A DNA stretch of 56,000 bases from Betaproteobacteria bacterium (GCA_016868205.1 VGHR01000001.1:8001-64000); one strand, 5' to 3'. Numbered from the stretch's first letter, positions 25,137-33,392 are shown. Notes: generated by a model from the sequence alone, not told the origin. A program made the numbers and translations.

Positions 25137-27197
25137 ATGCACGACAGCGCCACCCGATCGCCCTCACTCAACCTCGCACAACTTCAAGCCGTTCATCACA
25201 TCCAGGGGCCCTGTCTGGTGCTGGCCGGGGCCGGCTCGGGTAAGACGCGTGTCATCACCCACAAGATCGGGCACCTGATCCATTCGGGCCTGTCCGCCTC
25301 CGAGATTGCAGCCATCACCTTCACCAACAAAGCCGCCGCTGAAATGCGCGAGCGCGCCAAAGGCCTGATCGGACGCCAAGCCCAGGACACCCTGATCTGT
25401 ACCTTCCATGCCCTGGGTGTGCGCATGCTCCGGCAGGACGGCCAGGCCCTGGGGCTCAAGCCCCAGTTCAGCATTCTCGACAGCGATGATGTAGACAGCT
25501 TGCTCAAGGACTGCGGAGGCAGTACCGATGCAGCCACCGTGCGCCAGTGGCAGTGGGCCATCAGTTTATGGAAAAACCAGGGACTTAACGCCGAACGCGC
25601 GCTGGCCCAGGCAGCCAGCGAACAGGATGTCTCGCTGGCCCGCATCATGGCCCGCTACGAGGAACGCCTGAGCGCCTACCAGGCGGTGGACTTCGACGAC
25701 CTGATCGGACTGCCGCTCAAGCTGCTGCGTGACCACGAATCGGTACGGCAACGCTGGCAAACGCGGCTTGGCCATGTGCTGGTGGACGAATACCAGGACA
25801 CCAACGCCACCCAATACGAATTGCTCAAGCTCTTGGTCGGATCGCGCGCGCGGCTAACCGCCGTGGGCGATGACGACCAGTCCATCTACGGCTGGCGCGG
25901 TGCCACCCTGGACAACCTCAAACGACTGCCGCAGGATTTTCCACAGCTCAGAGTCATCAAGCTTGAACAGAACTACCGCTCGACCAGCGCCATCCTGCGC
26001 GCGGCCAATCATGTGATCGGGCCCAACCCCAAGCTCTTTCCGAAGACCCTGTTTTCAGAACTGGGCGAGGGCGAACCGGTACGGGTGCTAGACTGCGACA
26101 ACGAAGACCATGAGGCCGAGCGCATCGTGGCGCGCATCCAGAGTCTACGGGCCGGGGACGGTCAGCGCCATCGCGAGTGGAAAGACTTTGCGGTGCTCTA
26201 CCGGGCCAATCACCAGGCCAAGCCGTTTGAAAAAGCCCTTCGCAAAGCGCAGATTCCCTACAAGGTCTCGGGTGGGCAAAGCTTTTTCGATCGCGCTGAA
26301 ATCAAAGACCTGTGCGCCTGGCTGCGCCTGCTGGCCAACAATGATGACGACCCGGCTTTTTTACGCGCCATTACCAGCCCCAAGCGTGGCATCGGGCACA
26401 CAACGCTTTCCAGCCTGGGGGTGTTCGCCAGCCGCTACAAACTCAGTTTGTTTGAGGCCCTGTATAGCCACAGCCTGAGCACCGCCCTGCCCGCGCGCGC
26501 AGTGGGTTCCTTGCAGGAGTTTGGCCGCAGCGTCAATGACCTGCAGTACCGGGCCCGGCATACCCAGGGCAGCGAGGCTGCGCAAGTTTTTCTGCGCGAC
26601 TGGCTCAAAGACATCGGATACGAACAGCATCTTTATGACGGCGAAGACAATGCGCAAGCGGCGGCAGCGCGCTGGTCCCATGTCACGGACTTCTGCGACT
26701 GGATGGCCCAGCGCTGCGGCGGCCAGGTCCAGGAAGAGGCGGGACTGAGTCTGCAGCGCGAACCCAAAAGCCTGCTCGAGGTGGTGCAGACCATCGCGCT
26801 GCTCTCGACCCTCAGCGAGCGTGAGGGTGAACAAAATGTTGTGACGCTCTCCACCCTGCACGCTGCCAAGGGGCTGGAATGGCCGCATGTGATGCTGGTG
26901 GGCTGCATCGAAGGCCTGCTGCCCTTCAAGCAGGAAGAGGACGAAGGCCTGGCCCAGGCACTGCGTCTGCAAGAGGAACGGCGGCTGATGTATGTGGGCA
27001 TCACCCGGGCACAAGCCACACTGGCCGTGAGCTGGACGCGCCGACGCAAGAAAGGCCGTGAGATGGTGGCTGCCAGCGCAAGCCGATTTATTGCCGAAAT
27101 GGCCCTCGATCAAAAAACTGTGAGGGAAGATCCTCAGGAAAAACTCCGGGCGCTCCGGGAGGAATTTGCGCGCCGCGCCGCGCTCAATGCCCCCTGA
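25137..27197 (+). CDS. rep: ATP-dependent DNA helicase Rep
   Basis: Superfamily 1A 3'-5' DNA helicase of 686 residues. Motifs are in order: the Q motif LNLAQLQAVHH, Walker A LAGAGSGKTRV (28-38), motif Ia TFTNKAAAEMRERA, Walker B DEYQDTNATQY, motif III GDDDQSIYGWRGA, motif IV QNYRST, motif V LSTLHAAKGLEWPHVMLVG and motif VI EERRLMYVGITRAQ. The overall length and LxDxDD segment fit Rep (E. coli 673) better than UvrD or PcrA. Rep clears proteins ahead of replication forks. ATG 25137 is right at the Q motif. Its last 14 bases overlap the 3' end of the convergent enoyl-CoA isomerase gene. Confidence 0.93.
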   Translation: MHDSATRSPSLNLAQLQAVHHIQGPCLVLAGAGSGKTRVITHKIGHLIHSGLSASEIAAITFTNKAAAEMRERAKGLIGRQAQDTLICTFHALGVRMLRQDGQALGLKPQFSILDSDDVDSLLKDCGGSTDAATVRQWQWAISLWKNQGLNAERALAQAASEQDVSLARIMARYEERLSAYQAVDFDDLIGLPLKLLRDHESVRQRWQTRLGHVLVDEYQDTNATQYELLKLLVGSRARLTAVGDDDQSIYGWRGATLDNLKRLPQDFPQLRVIKLEQNYRSTSAILRAANHVIGPNPKLFPKTLFSELGEGEPVRVLDCDNEDHEAERIVARIQSLRAGDGQRHREWKDFAVLYRANHQAKPFEKALRKAQIPYKVSGGQSFFDRAEIKDLCAWLRLLANNDDDPAFLRAITSPKRGIGHTTLSSLGVFASRYKLSLFEALYSHSLSTALPARAVGSLQEFGRSVNDLQYRARHTQGSEAAQVFLRDWLKDIGYEQHLYDGEDNAQAAAARWSHVTDFCDWMAQRCGGQVQEEAGLSLQREPKSLLEVVQTIALLSTLSEREGEQNVVTLSTLHAAKGLEWPHVMLVGCIEGLLPFKQEEDEGLAQALRLQEERRLMYVGITRAQATLAVSWTRRRKKGREMVAASASRFIAEMALDQKTVREDPQEKLRALREEFARRAALNAP

Positions 27198-27981
27198 ATC
27201 GCCCCTCCCGCTTTTCCATGAAGGACGCCATGCCTTCAGCGAAGTCCGCAGTTGCTGCGCAACGCCTGAACAATTGAGCCTCAAGCTCGAGCTGAGTATG
27301 AAGATCGTTGTGACTGGCTTGCCGCACCAACTGCTTGAGATGAGCCAGGGCCAGCGGCGCTGACTTCGCCAAACGCGCGACCCAGGCTGCTGTCTCATCA
27401 GCCAGGTGCTCAGCCTTGACCACCCGATTGATCAGGCCCATGCGCCAAGCCTCTTGAGCATCCACGGTTTCATTAAGCAAGGCGACCTCCATGGCTTTGC
27501 GCAGACCCAGCGTCCGCACCAGGCCCCAAGAGGTGCCGCAATCGGAACTGGTGCCAATGCGAGGGTAGGCCAAGCTAAACCGCGTGCCTTCAGCGGCGAT
27601 GATCAGATCGCAGGCCAGGGCCAGGCCCAGACCCCCACCAGCCACCGCCCCGTGCACGGAGGCGACCACCGGGGCGGGCAGCTGGGCCAGTAATTCGAGA
27701 GCCGGATGAATTTGTTCGATCAGCGCTGAGCTGGCGCCCACTGGATCGGCGATCATGCTCGGCAGATCGCCGCCAGCCATGAAAGCGCGGCCCTCGCCGC
27801 TGATTACCACCACCCGTACCTGCGGGTCGGCGTGGAGCTCGCGACATGCCCGACCAAAGGCCTGGGCCATGGGCAGGTCGATGGCATTGAGTGACGCCGG
27901 CCGATTGAATCGGATGTGGGCTACTGCGTCCTGGCGCCAGAAGAGTACGGAGGCATCGGCCGTGGGCGTTTTTTGGATCAT
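27184..27981 (-). CDS. Enoyl-CoA hydratase/isomerase family protein (PaaG-like active site), second copy
   Basis: Crotonase-fold enzyme of 265 residues acting on a CoA thioester. The oxyanion segment GAVAGGGLGLALACD (111-125) is intact. Both glutamates of classical enoyl-CoA hydratase are replaced (Gly and Tyr139), while Asp147 in IGTSSDCGTSW sits where PaaG-type isomerases have their catalytic Asp. A double-bond isomerase is therefore more likely than a hydratase. It is a close paralogue of the gene at 30106-30906, sharing FSLAYPRIGTS and TSWGLVR. AGGAG before ATG 27981 supports the start. It lies 70 bases downstream of the truncated quinone oxidoreductase copy and overlaps the end of rep by 14 bases. 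It is the last gene of the minus-strand catabolic block. Confidence 0.9.
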   Translation of the reverse strand: MIQKTPTADASVLFWRQDAVAHIRFNRPASLNAIDLPMAQAFGRACRELHADPQVRVVVISGEGRAFMAGGDLPSMIADPVGASSALIEQIHPALELLAQLPAPVVASVHGAVAGGGLGLALACDLIIAAEGTRFSLAYPRIGTSSDCGTSWGLVRTLGLRKAMEVALLNETVDAQEAWRMGLINRVVKAEHLADETAAWVARLAKSAPLALAHLKQLVRQASHNDLHTQLELEAQLFRRCAATADFAEGMASFMEKREGRFRGH

Positions 27982-28051
27982 GGGGCTCCTGGAAATCAAG
28001 CGGAGGGCTTGTACGACCGGGGTAGGCCGGCCATCCCGGTCTTTCCCGGGA

Positions 28052-28622
28052 TCACGGCAACACCACCAGTTTGCCGCGCGCGCGGCGTTGCGAGAGCTCG
28101 AGGATGGCCTGCGCGCCTTCGGCCAGAGCGTAGCGGCCCGAAATCAGGGGCTTGATGCGGCCCTGCTTGAGCCAGGCCACCAGATCGGTCAGATCCTGCT
28201 GCGCCGCCTTGGGTTCACGGCGAATGAAATCGCCCCAGAACACGCCGACGATTACGCACCCCTTGAGCAGTACCAGATTCAAGGGCAGGCGTGGAATCTG
28301 GCCGTCGGCAAAGCCGACCACGAGATAACGCCCCCGCCAGGCCATGGAACGAAGCGCCGGCTCGGCATAGTCACCGCCAACCGGGTCCATCACCACGTCC
28401 ACACCTCGTCCCCCGGTGAGCCGCTTGAGTTCGTCACGCAAATTCTGTTGCCGGTAATTGATCACCTCATCGGCTCCCTGGGCACGACAGGTGGCAAGCT
28501 TCTCGGCGCTGGAGGCCGCCGCAATGACGCGCGCGCCCAAGGCCTTGGCCAGTTCGATGGTGGCCAGCCCTATGCCGCCGGCAGCGCCCAGCACCAGCAC
28601 GGTTTCACCGGGCTGGAGGGCG
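28052..28622 (-). pseudogene. Quinone oxidoreductase-like gene, N-terminal part lost
   Basis: Only the C-terminal 190 or so residues of a zinc-independent medium-chain NAD(P)H:quinone oxidoreductase remain: the nucleotide-binding LVLGAAGGIGLATIELAKALG, the NAD(P)-fold core and the C-terminal QRRARGKLVVLP. Compared with the intact paralogue at 31878-32852, I count 27 differences in 188 aligned residues and 136 N-terminal residues missing. The match stops abruptly at about 28620, where an IS5-type transposase fragment begins. The reading frame that continues across the junction belongs to neither gene. The product would lack the substrate domain and is unlikely to work. This is clear evidence of a duplication later cut by a mobile element. 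Confidence 0.88.
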
Positions 28623-29054
28623 CTGCACGCCGGCCTCAGCCAGGCCTTTGCGAAAGCGGCTGACTTGGGCCTTGTCGCGGGGGAAGCAGGCTTCAAAGCA
28701 CTTCTGGCCACTACAGACTTGAAAGTACACCTCCTGTGCCCCGCGCTCGATGACCGCGTCATCGCTCAGGTTGTCGGCGTGCCTGAGGCCAAGCAAGGCC
28801 ACCATCGGGCGGACCGACTGTCGGGGCCGGCCCGCCGGGCTGATGCCTGCACCAGCCAGAGTAACGGACGGACCATACAGGTCGGCGCCTTCGACTGTTC
28901 GGTCAGTGCGATCACGGTGCGCAAAAGCCAGCGACAGTTTCGATTCGATCTGCGCCCACGGCATGCGGGCAGCCAGCACAGCCAGCGGGTGGCCAAGATC
29001 TATCATGGCGTCGAGCCGGACGTGGGGCAAGCACACCCTCGCAATGGACCAGGC
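28623..29054 (-). mobile_element. Remnant of an IS5-family insertion sequence (transposase N-terminus)
   Basis: About 138 codons on the minus strand (from about 29036) match the N-terminal DUF772 half of IS5-group transposases: LDAMIDLGHPLAVLAARMPW, AGRPRQSVRPMVALLGLRHA, the NLSDD segment, then FQVCSGQKCFEACFP and VSRFRKGLAEAGVQ. The catalytic DDE domain is completely missing, since the sequence runs straight into the truncated oxidoreductase gene at about 28622. Some substitutions (for example Gly and Val in the usual aromatic W-x-x-F-x-F-x-S-G block) suggest decay. No terminal inverted repeat or target duplication could be identified. The far edge towards 29054 is uncertain because the next gene ends there. 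Confidence 0.8.
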
Positions 29055-29861
29055 TTAGCGCCGGCGCCACTGCGGCGCTCGCTTCTGGCTGAAGGCCAGG
29101 GCTGCCTCACCAAAGTCTTCGGTCATCAGCGCCAGCACCTGCACATGGTTTTCCAGGTCCAGGGCGGCGCCCAGACTGGGCGCGTCGAGGTTGTTCCACA
29201 TCACGCGCTTGGTGTGCAGGGTGCTGTAGGGGCTGTGAGCCAGGATCTGGCGGGCACAGGCCAGGGCCCGCGCCAGCAAGGCCTCGGGTTCGCAGAGGCC
29301 GGCCACCAGGCCGATGCGCTCGGCCTCGGCGGCGTCCACCGGCCGGCCGGTAAGCATGAGCTCGAAGGCCCGACCAGCGCCGACCAGGCGCGGCAGGTGG
29401 TAGCTGATGCCGCATTCCCCGGCCGACAGACCCACCTTGACCGCGCCCACATGAAAGCTCGCCCCCGTGCTGGCAAAGCGGATGTCGGCGGCCAGCGCCA
29501 GACCAAAGCCCGCGCCCACGGCCACGCCGTTGACGGCGGCGATCACCGCCGCTTCCATCTCGCGCAGGCGGCGCATCACGCCCTCGAAGACCATCTGCAG
29601 CTCGTAGGAGGCGGTGGCGTCCAGGCCGTAGCAGCCCCGCTCGTCCAATACAGATTTCAGATCCAGGCCAGCACAAAAGCCCTGGCCCTCGCCGGTGAGC
29701 ACGAGCACGCGCACAGAGCGGTCGGCGGCCAGCCCGTCCAGTGTGGCCTGGAGTTGCCGCATGGACGGCACGTCCATGGCATTCATGCGCGAGGCCCTTG
29801 TCAAGCGCAGCACGGCCAGGCCGGCTTCGGGGCGTTCAAGGTGCAGGCAGGTATCGGTCAT
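29055..29861 (-). CDS. Enoyl-CoA hydratase/isomerase family protein
   Basis: Crotonase-fold enzyme of 268 residues. It has LVLTGEGQGFCAGLDLKS (54-71, first oxyanion segment), AAVNGVAVGAGFGLALAADI (109-128, second), and VGLSAGECGISYHLPRLVGA. The two classical hydratase glutamates are replaced by Gly and Ala; Glu149 in SAGECG lies near the position of the PaaG/isomerase acid residue. It is probably an isomerase or an atypical hydratase for a branched or cyclic acyl-CoA. The frame is open far upstream, but ATG 29861 has AGGAGAG seven bases before it and begins right at the domain. A 169-bp palindromic element lies immediately upstream, between this gene and the next isomerase gene. Confidence 0.88.
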   Translation of the reverse strand: MTDTCLHLERPEAGLAVLRLTRASRMNAMDVPSMRQLQATLDGLAADRSVRVLVLTGEGQGFCAGLDLKSVLDERGCYGLDATASYELQMVFEGVMRRLREMEAAVIAAVNGVAVGAGFGLALAADIRFASTGASFHVGAVKVGLSAGECGISYHLPRLVGAGRAFELMLTGRPVDAAEAERIGLVAGLCEPEALLARALACARQILAHSPYSTLHTKRVMWNNLDAPSLGAALDLENHVQVLALMTEDFGEAALAFSQKRAPQWRRR

Positions 29862-29898
29862 GGTCTCTCCTGGGGATGACTCCCTCTCCTTGCTGGGA

Positions 29899-30067
29899 CT
29901 AGGAGTCTGGGCGGCAGAAGGCATCGCAGCGAAAGGGGCGAAAACCGAGAATCGCTGGGTAGCGCCGACAAGCCCAGGGTAGGCCCCTGGGCGTCGGAGG
30001 TGATGCCCGACGAGACCGGTTTCTCGGCCCTTGCAGCCGATGTTCCTGCTGGCGCCCAGACTCCTAG
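29899..30067. repeat. 169-bp near-palindromic element between two isomerase genes
   Basis: The outer arms are ctaggagtctgggcg[g/c]cag at 29899-29917 and its reverse complement at 30049-30067 (one mismatch in 19). The inside continues as a long imperfect hairpin: AAGGGG...CCGAGA against TCTCGG...CCCTT, then a perfect centre at 29965-29997 (CCGAC, two-base bulge, GCCCAGGG, five-base loop, CCCTGGGC, GTCGG). This is a single long stem-loop, not a terminator with a T-run. It could be a MITE-like element (no transposase inside; no clear target duplication seen) or an mRNA processing or stability element within the operon. Confidence 0.75.
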
Positions 30068-30105
30068 AGTGGGGGTAAGGGGCACGCGCGCCCCAGTGGC
30101 TTGCA

Positions 30106-30906
30106 TCAGCGCCCCAGGAACTTGGCCGGCCGCTTGGCCATGAAGCTGGCCATGCCTTCGACGAAGTCCTCTGTGCCCGCACATTCGCGGAACAGGCGCG
30201 CCTCCAGCGCCAGATGGGTGCGCAGGTCGTTGCCCCCGGCCTGGCGCAACAGGGCCTTGAGGTGTCCGAGCGCGATCGGTGCGCCCTGCGCGATGCGCTG
30301 GGCCGCGGCCTGGGTTTGTGCGGCCAATTCGTCGGCGGGGACCACGCGGTTGACGAGCTGGATGCGCAGAGCCTCGTCCGCGTCCAGGCTGTCGGACAGC
30401 AGCGCGATCTCCATGGCCTTGCGCATACCCACCCAGCGCACCAAACCCCAAGAGGTGCTGCAGTCCGGGCTGGTGCCTATGCGCGGATAGGCCAGGGAAA
30501 AGCGCGTGCCCTGGGCCGCGATCACCAGATCGGCGGCCAGGGCCACGCCCAGGCCTGCGCCGGCCACGGCGCCATGCACCGAGGCGATCACCGGCGCACG
30601 CAGGCCGGCCAGGATCTCCAGGGCCGGATGCATTTGCGCGATCAGTGCGGTGCTACCGCCCACCGGGTCGGCCTGCATGGACGGCAGGTCGCCGCCGGCC
30701 ATGAAAGCCCGGCCCTCGCCGCCGAGCACCACAACGCGCACCGAATCGTCCTGCGCCAGCTCGCGGCAGGCCTGGTGAAAGGCACTGGCCATGGCCAGGT
30801 CGATGGAATTGAGCGCAGCCGGCCGGTTAAAGCGCAGATGGACGATGCCGCCGTCCTGCCTGCGCAGCAGCGGGGCCTGGGGGTCAAGGCTCGGTGGGGT
30901 CATCAA
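30106..30906 (-). CDS. Enoyl-CoA hydratase/isomerase family protein (PaaG-like active site)
   Basis: Crotonase-fold protein of 266 residues, paralogue of the 27184-27981 gene. RAFMAGGDLP is the first oxyanion motif, HGAVAGAGLGVALAADL (111-127) the second, and Asp148 in IGTSPDCSTSW aligns with the catalytic Asp of PaaG-type isomerases. Both hydratase glutamates are absent. This suggests isomerisation of an unsaturated CoA ester within the cluster. It follows the SDR gene at a distance of 132 bases that contain an inverted repeat, then the 169-bp element and another isomerase. Because copies A and B differ at many positions, they are not a recent duplication and may act on different substrates. 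Confidence 0.9.
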   Translation of the reverse strand: MMTPPSLDPQAPLLRRQDGGIVHLRFNRPAALNSIDLAMASAFHQACRELAQDDSVRVVVLGGEGRAFMAGGDLPSMQADPVGGSTALIAQMHPALEILAGLRAPVIASVHGAVAGAGLGVALAADLVIAAQGTRFSLAYPRIGTSPDCSTSWGLVRWVGMRKAMEIALLSDSLDADEALRIQLVNRVVPADELAAQTQAAAQRIAQGAPIALGHLKALLRQAGGNDLRTHLALEARLFRECAGTEDFVEGMASFMAKRPAKFLGR

Positions 30907-30936
30907 ACGTTCTCCGATCGAAAAGACAGGCAGCTC

Positions 30937-30965
30937 CCTCCCCGGCCCTTCCCCAGCGGGGGAGG
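30937..30965. repeat. Short inverted repeat between isomerase and SDR genes
   Basis: CCTCCCC (30937-30943) and GGGGAGG (30959-30965) form a GC-rich hairpin with a 15-base loop in the 132-bp gap between the SDR gene (stop 31039) and the isomerase gene (start 30906). It has no U-tract after it on either strand. It may be a processing or weak pausing site; nothing else is seen in this gap. Confidence 0.35.
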
Positions 30966-31038
30966 CAGAAGAATGGCTGGCTCATCGCGCAAAAAGATCT
31001 GCAGCCGCTCGGGCTCGAAGGCTCAAAGGCCCAGACGC

Positions 31039-31839
31039 TCATGTGGACCCCGGCGAAGGCGGCGTGGAACCGGCTGCCGACGGTGGCTTGCCCAGCATGA
31101 AGCCGCCATCGACCACGATCTGCTGTCCAGTGATCATGCAGTCTGGCTCGAGCAGCCAGACCACCGCATGGGCAATCTGCTCGGCCGTACTGATGCGGCC
31201 CAGCAACGAGGTGGCTGCATATTGACCCTTGACCCGCTCATAGGCCTCATCGCCCAGGCCCTCGCGCATCCAGCGACCCTCAATCATGCCGGGCAACACC
31301 GCATTGACCCGTATCTTGGGCGCCAGGTTGCGCGCCAGGCCCACGGTCAGGATGTTGAGCGCGGCCTTGGACATCACATACGGGAAGGACGAGCCGCTGC
31401 CGATCTGACCGGCAATCGAGGAGACACTGACGATGGCACTGCCCGGCCCCATGTGAGGCGCGACCGCGCGTGCCATTTGGAAAGGGCCTACGGCATTGAC
31501 GCCATAGACCCGCAGAAAATCCTCAGCTTGCACGCCTTCCAGATCATGCATGGGCACGAACTGCGTGGTCGCTGCACTGTTGACCAGGGCGTCGATACGA
31601 CCGAAGTGTTCCATGGCGGCGGCTACGATCTGGCGGCAGCTGGCGTCGCTGGCCACATCACCCAGCACCGCCAGGGCCTGACCGCCAGCGGCCCGACATG
31701 CGGCCACTGTTTCATCGGCCAGGCCGCGCTGGCGGCTGTAGTTGATCAGCACCGACTCGCCGCGGCGGGCCAATTGCAGCGCCACGGCCCGGCCCACGCC
31801 ACTGGAGCCGCCGGTGATCAGGGCCACTCGTGAGGTCAT
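31039..31839 (-). CDS. Short-chain dehydrogenase/reductase
   Basis: NAD(P)-dependent oxidoreductase of 266 residues of the classical SDR type. The cofactor loop is LITGGSSGVGRAVALQ (7-22), the central ALVNSAATTQF replaces the usual NNAG with N-S-A-A, the catalytic Ser is in SVSSIAGQIG, and the Tyr/Lys pair is in YVMSKAALN. The C-terminal DGGFMLG is the standard substrate-lid motif, with a short Pro/Ser-rich tail. It probably oxidises or reduces a hydroxy- or oxoacyl-CoA in the pathway. AGGAGTTC before ATG 31839 supports the start. It is 38 bases downstream of the quinone oxidoreductase gene on the same strand, so it is most likely cotranscribed. Confidence 0.92.
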   Translation of the reverse strand: MTSRVALITGGSSGVGRAVALQLARRGESVLINYSRQRGLADETVAACRAAGGQALAVLGDVASDASCRQIVAAAMEHFGRIDALVNSAATTQFVPMHDLEGVQAEDFLRVYGVNAVGPFQMARAVAPHMGPGSAIVSVSSIAGQIGSGSSFPYVMSKAALNILTVGLARNLAPKIRVNAVLPGMIEGRWMREGLGDEAYERVKGQYAATSLLGRISTAEQIAHAVVWLLEPDCMITGQQIVVDGGFMLGKPPSAAGSTPPSPGST

Positions 31840-31877
31840 GGTGAACTCCTGCTTGTTCAGACTCTGGCTGGCTCGCT

Positions 31878-32852
31878 TCAGGGCAGCACGATGAGTTTGC
31901 CCTGGGCTCGTCGCTGCGACAGCTCGACGATGGCCTCGGCGGCCCGCTCCAGGCTGTATCGACCCGATATCAGTGGCTTGATCTTGCCCTGACCCAGGAG
32001 CTCCACCAGATCGCACAGATCGTTGCGGGCGGCCTGGGGCTCGCGCCGGATGAAGTCACCCCAGAACACACCGACGATGGCGCAGCCCTTGAGCAGCACC
32101 AGGTTTAGCGGCAGACGCGGGATCTGGCCATCGGTAAAGCCCACCACCAGATAGCGGCCACGCCAAGCTATCGAGCGCAAGGCCTGCTCCGCATAGTCAC
32201 CACCGACCGGATCGACGACCACGTCCACACCCTGACCGCCCGTCAGCCGCTTGACCTCATCGCGCAGGTTTTGCTCACGGTAGTTAATGACCTCATCGGC
32301 GCCCTGTGCGCGGCAAGTGGCCAGCTTTTCAGCGCTGGATGCGGCCGCAATCACCCGTGCGCCCAGGGCCTTGGCCAGCTCAATCGCGGCAATGCCGATG
32401 CCACCGGCCGCGCCCAACACCAGCACCGTCTGGCCCGGCTGCAAGGCGGCGCGGTCGCGCAGGGCATGGATGCAGGTGCCGTAAGTCAGCAAGAGCGAGC
32501 CTGCGACCTCATAGGACAAGCCCTCGGGCATGGCAATGACCTGGTCCTGCTTGGCCAGCACCTGCTCGGCAAAGCCGCCCCAAATGGTCAGGGCGATGAC
32601 CTTATCGCCCACCTTCACCCGCTCCTCACCTTCGCCCACGGCCAGCACTTCGCCTGCCGTCTCGCCACCGGGAGAAAACGGCGGCGTGGGCTTGAACTGG
32701 TAGAGGTTTTGCACGATCAGCGCATCGGGGAAATTCACACCGGCGGCGCGCACCCGCACCACCACCTCACCAGGGCCGGGACGAAGATCTGGCATGTCTT
32801 GCACACGCAGGTTCTCCGGCGGTCCATATTCGCGACAGATCAGGGCCTTCAT
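31878..32852 (-). CDS. NAD(P)H:quinone oxidoreductase / zinc-independent alcohol dehydrogenase family
   Basis: Medium-chain dehydrogenase/reductase of 324 residues. The N-terminal GroES-like domain (EVVVRVRAAGVNFPDALIVQ; PGGETAGEV) lacks the zinc-ligand cysteines of alcohol dehydrogenases. The cofactor motif LVLGAAGGIGIAAIELAKAL is at 143-162. The family includes quinone oxidoreductases and enoyl reductases, and in a CoA-ester pathway it could act as an enoyl-CoA or quinone reductase. It is the intact copy of the gene whose remnant is at 28052-28622. It lies between the MaoC hydratase and SDR genes in the operon (33 and 38 bases), all on the minus strand. Confidence 0.92.
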   Translation of the reverse strand: MKALICREYGPPENLRVQDMPDLRPGPGEVVVRVRAAGVNFPDALIVQNLYQFKPTPPFSPGGETAGEVLAVGEGEERVKVGDKVIALTIWGGFAEQVLAKQDQVIAMPEGLSYEVAGSLLLTYGTCIHALRDRAALQPGQTVLVLGAAGGIGIAAIELAKALGARVIAAASSAEKLATCRAQGADEVINYREQNLRDEVKRLTGGQGVDVVVDPVGGDYAEQALRSIAWRGRYLVVGFTDGQIPRLPLNLVLLKGCAIVGVFWGDFIRREPQAARNDLCDLVELLGQGKIKPLISGRYSLERAAEAIVELSQRRAQGKLIVLP

Positions 32853-32885
32853 GCGACAACTTTCAGGGCTAGGGAAGGGAAGGGC

Positions 32886-33392
32886 TCAGGGCTTGGGCGG
32901 TACCTGGGCCAAAAAATATTGACGCACCACCGACTCGGCGATGCAGGCGGGTCGCTCCTGGCCTTCGATTTCCAGAGTGACCCCAAAGGTCAGCTGCAGG
33001 CCACCGGCTATGTCCTGCAGTTGAGCCAGTACAAAACGGCCGCGCACCCGGCTGTCTGCCGGCACTGGATGGGTAAAGCGCACCTTGTTGAGGCCGTAAT
33101 TCAGACCCATCTCGCAAAAAGGCAGACTCATGTGACGTTCATAGAACTGACCCAGCAGCGAGAGGGTAAGAAAGCCATGTGCGATGGTGCTGCCGTAGGG
33201 CGACTGCTGGCGCGAGCGCTCGACGTCCACATGGATCCACTGAAAGTCACCGGTGGCCTGGGCGAACAGGTCTATATGACGCTGGGTCAGCTGCACCCAG
33301 TCGGTGACAAAGGCCTCGCGACCGACCAGGGCGCGGATCTCGTGGACCGATTGGGCAAAGGAGCCAGAGCGGCCGGGGTCAGGCAGGTTCAT
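32886..33392 (-). CDS. MaoC-like dehydratase/hydratase
   Basis: Hot-dog-fold protein of 168 residues of the MaoC/(R)-specific enoyl-CoA hydratase family. The hydratase-2 motif FAQATGDFQWIHVD contains the catalytic Asp49 and His54, and the following SPYGSTIAHGFLTLSLL is the conserved glycine segment. The product probably hydrates an enoyl-CoA to the 3-hydroxyacyl-CoA. Its ATG overlaps the stop of the acyl-CoA ligase gene (ATGA at 33389-33392), so both are coupled. The protein is a single-domain member of usual length; it may form a dimer. Confidence 0.92.
   Translation of the reverse strand: MNLPDPGRSGSFAQSVHEIRALVGREAFVTDWVQLTQRHIDLFAQATGDFQWIHVDVERSRQQSPYGSTIAHGFLTLSLLGQFYERHMSLPFCEMGLNYGLNKVRFTHPVPADSRVRGRFVLAQLQDIAGGLQLTFGVTLEIEGQERPACIAESVVRQYFLAQVPPKP

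Noticed and set aside
28458-29879. 473-codon plus-strand open frame across the IS remnant and an isomerase gene
   Set aside because: It has a biased composition rich in His, Gln and Gly and no recognisable domain; it is an antisense shadow of the minus-strand genes.
29862-30182. N-terminal extension of the isomerase at 29055
   Set aside because: The extension crosses the palindromic element and the preceding gene; ATG 29861 has a ribosome site and begins at the domain.
30214-31833. 539-codon plus-strand open frame over an isomerase and an SDR gene
   Set aside because: It covers two clearly recognised minus-strand genes and its own sequence has no domain.
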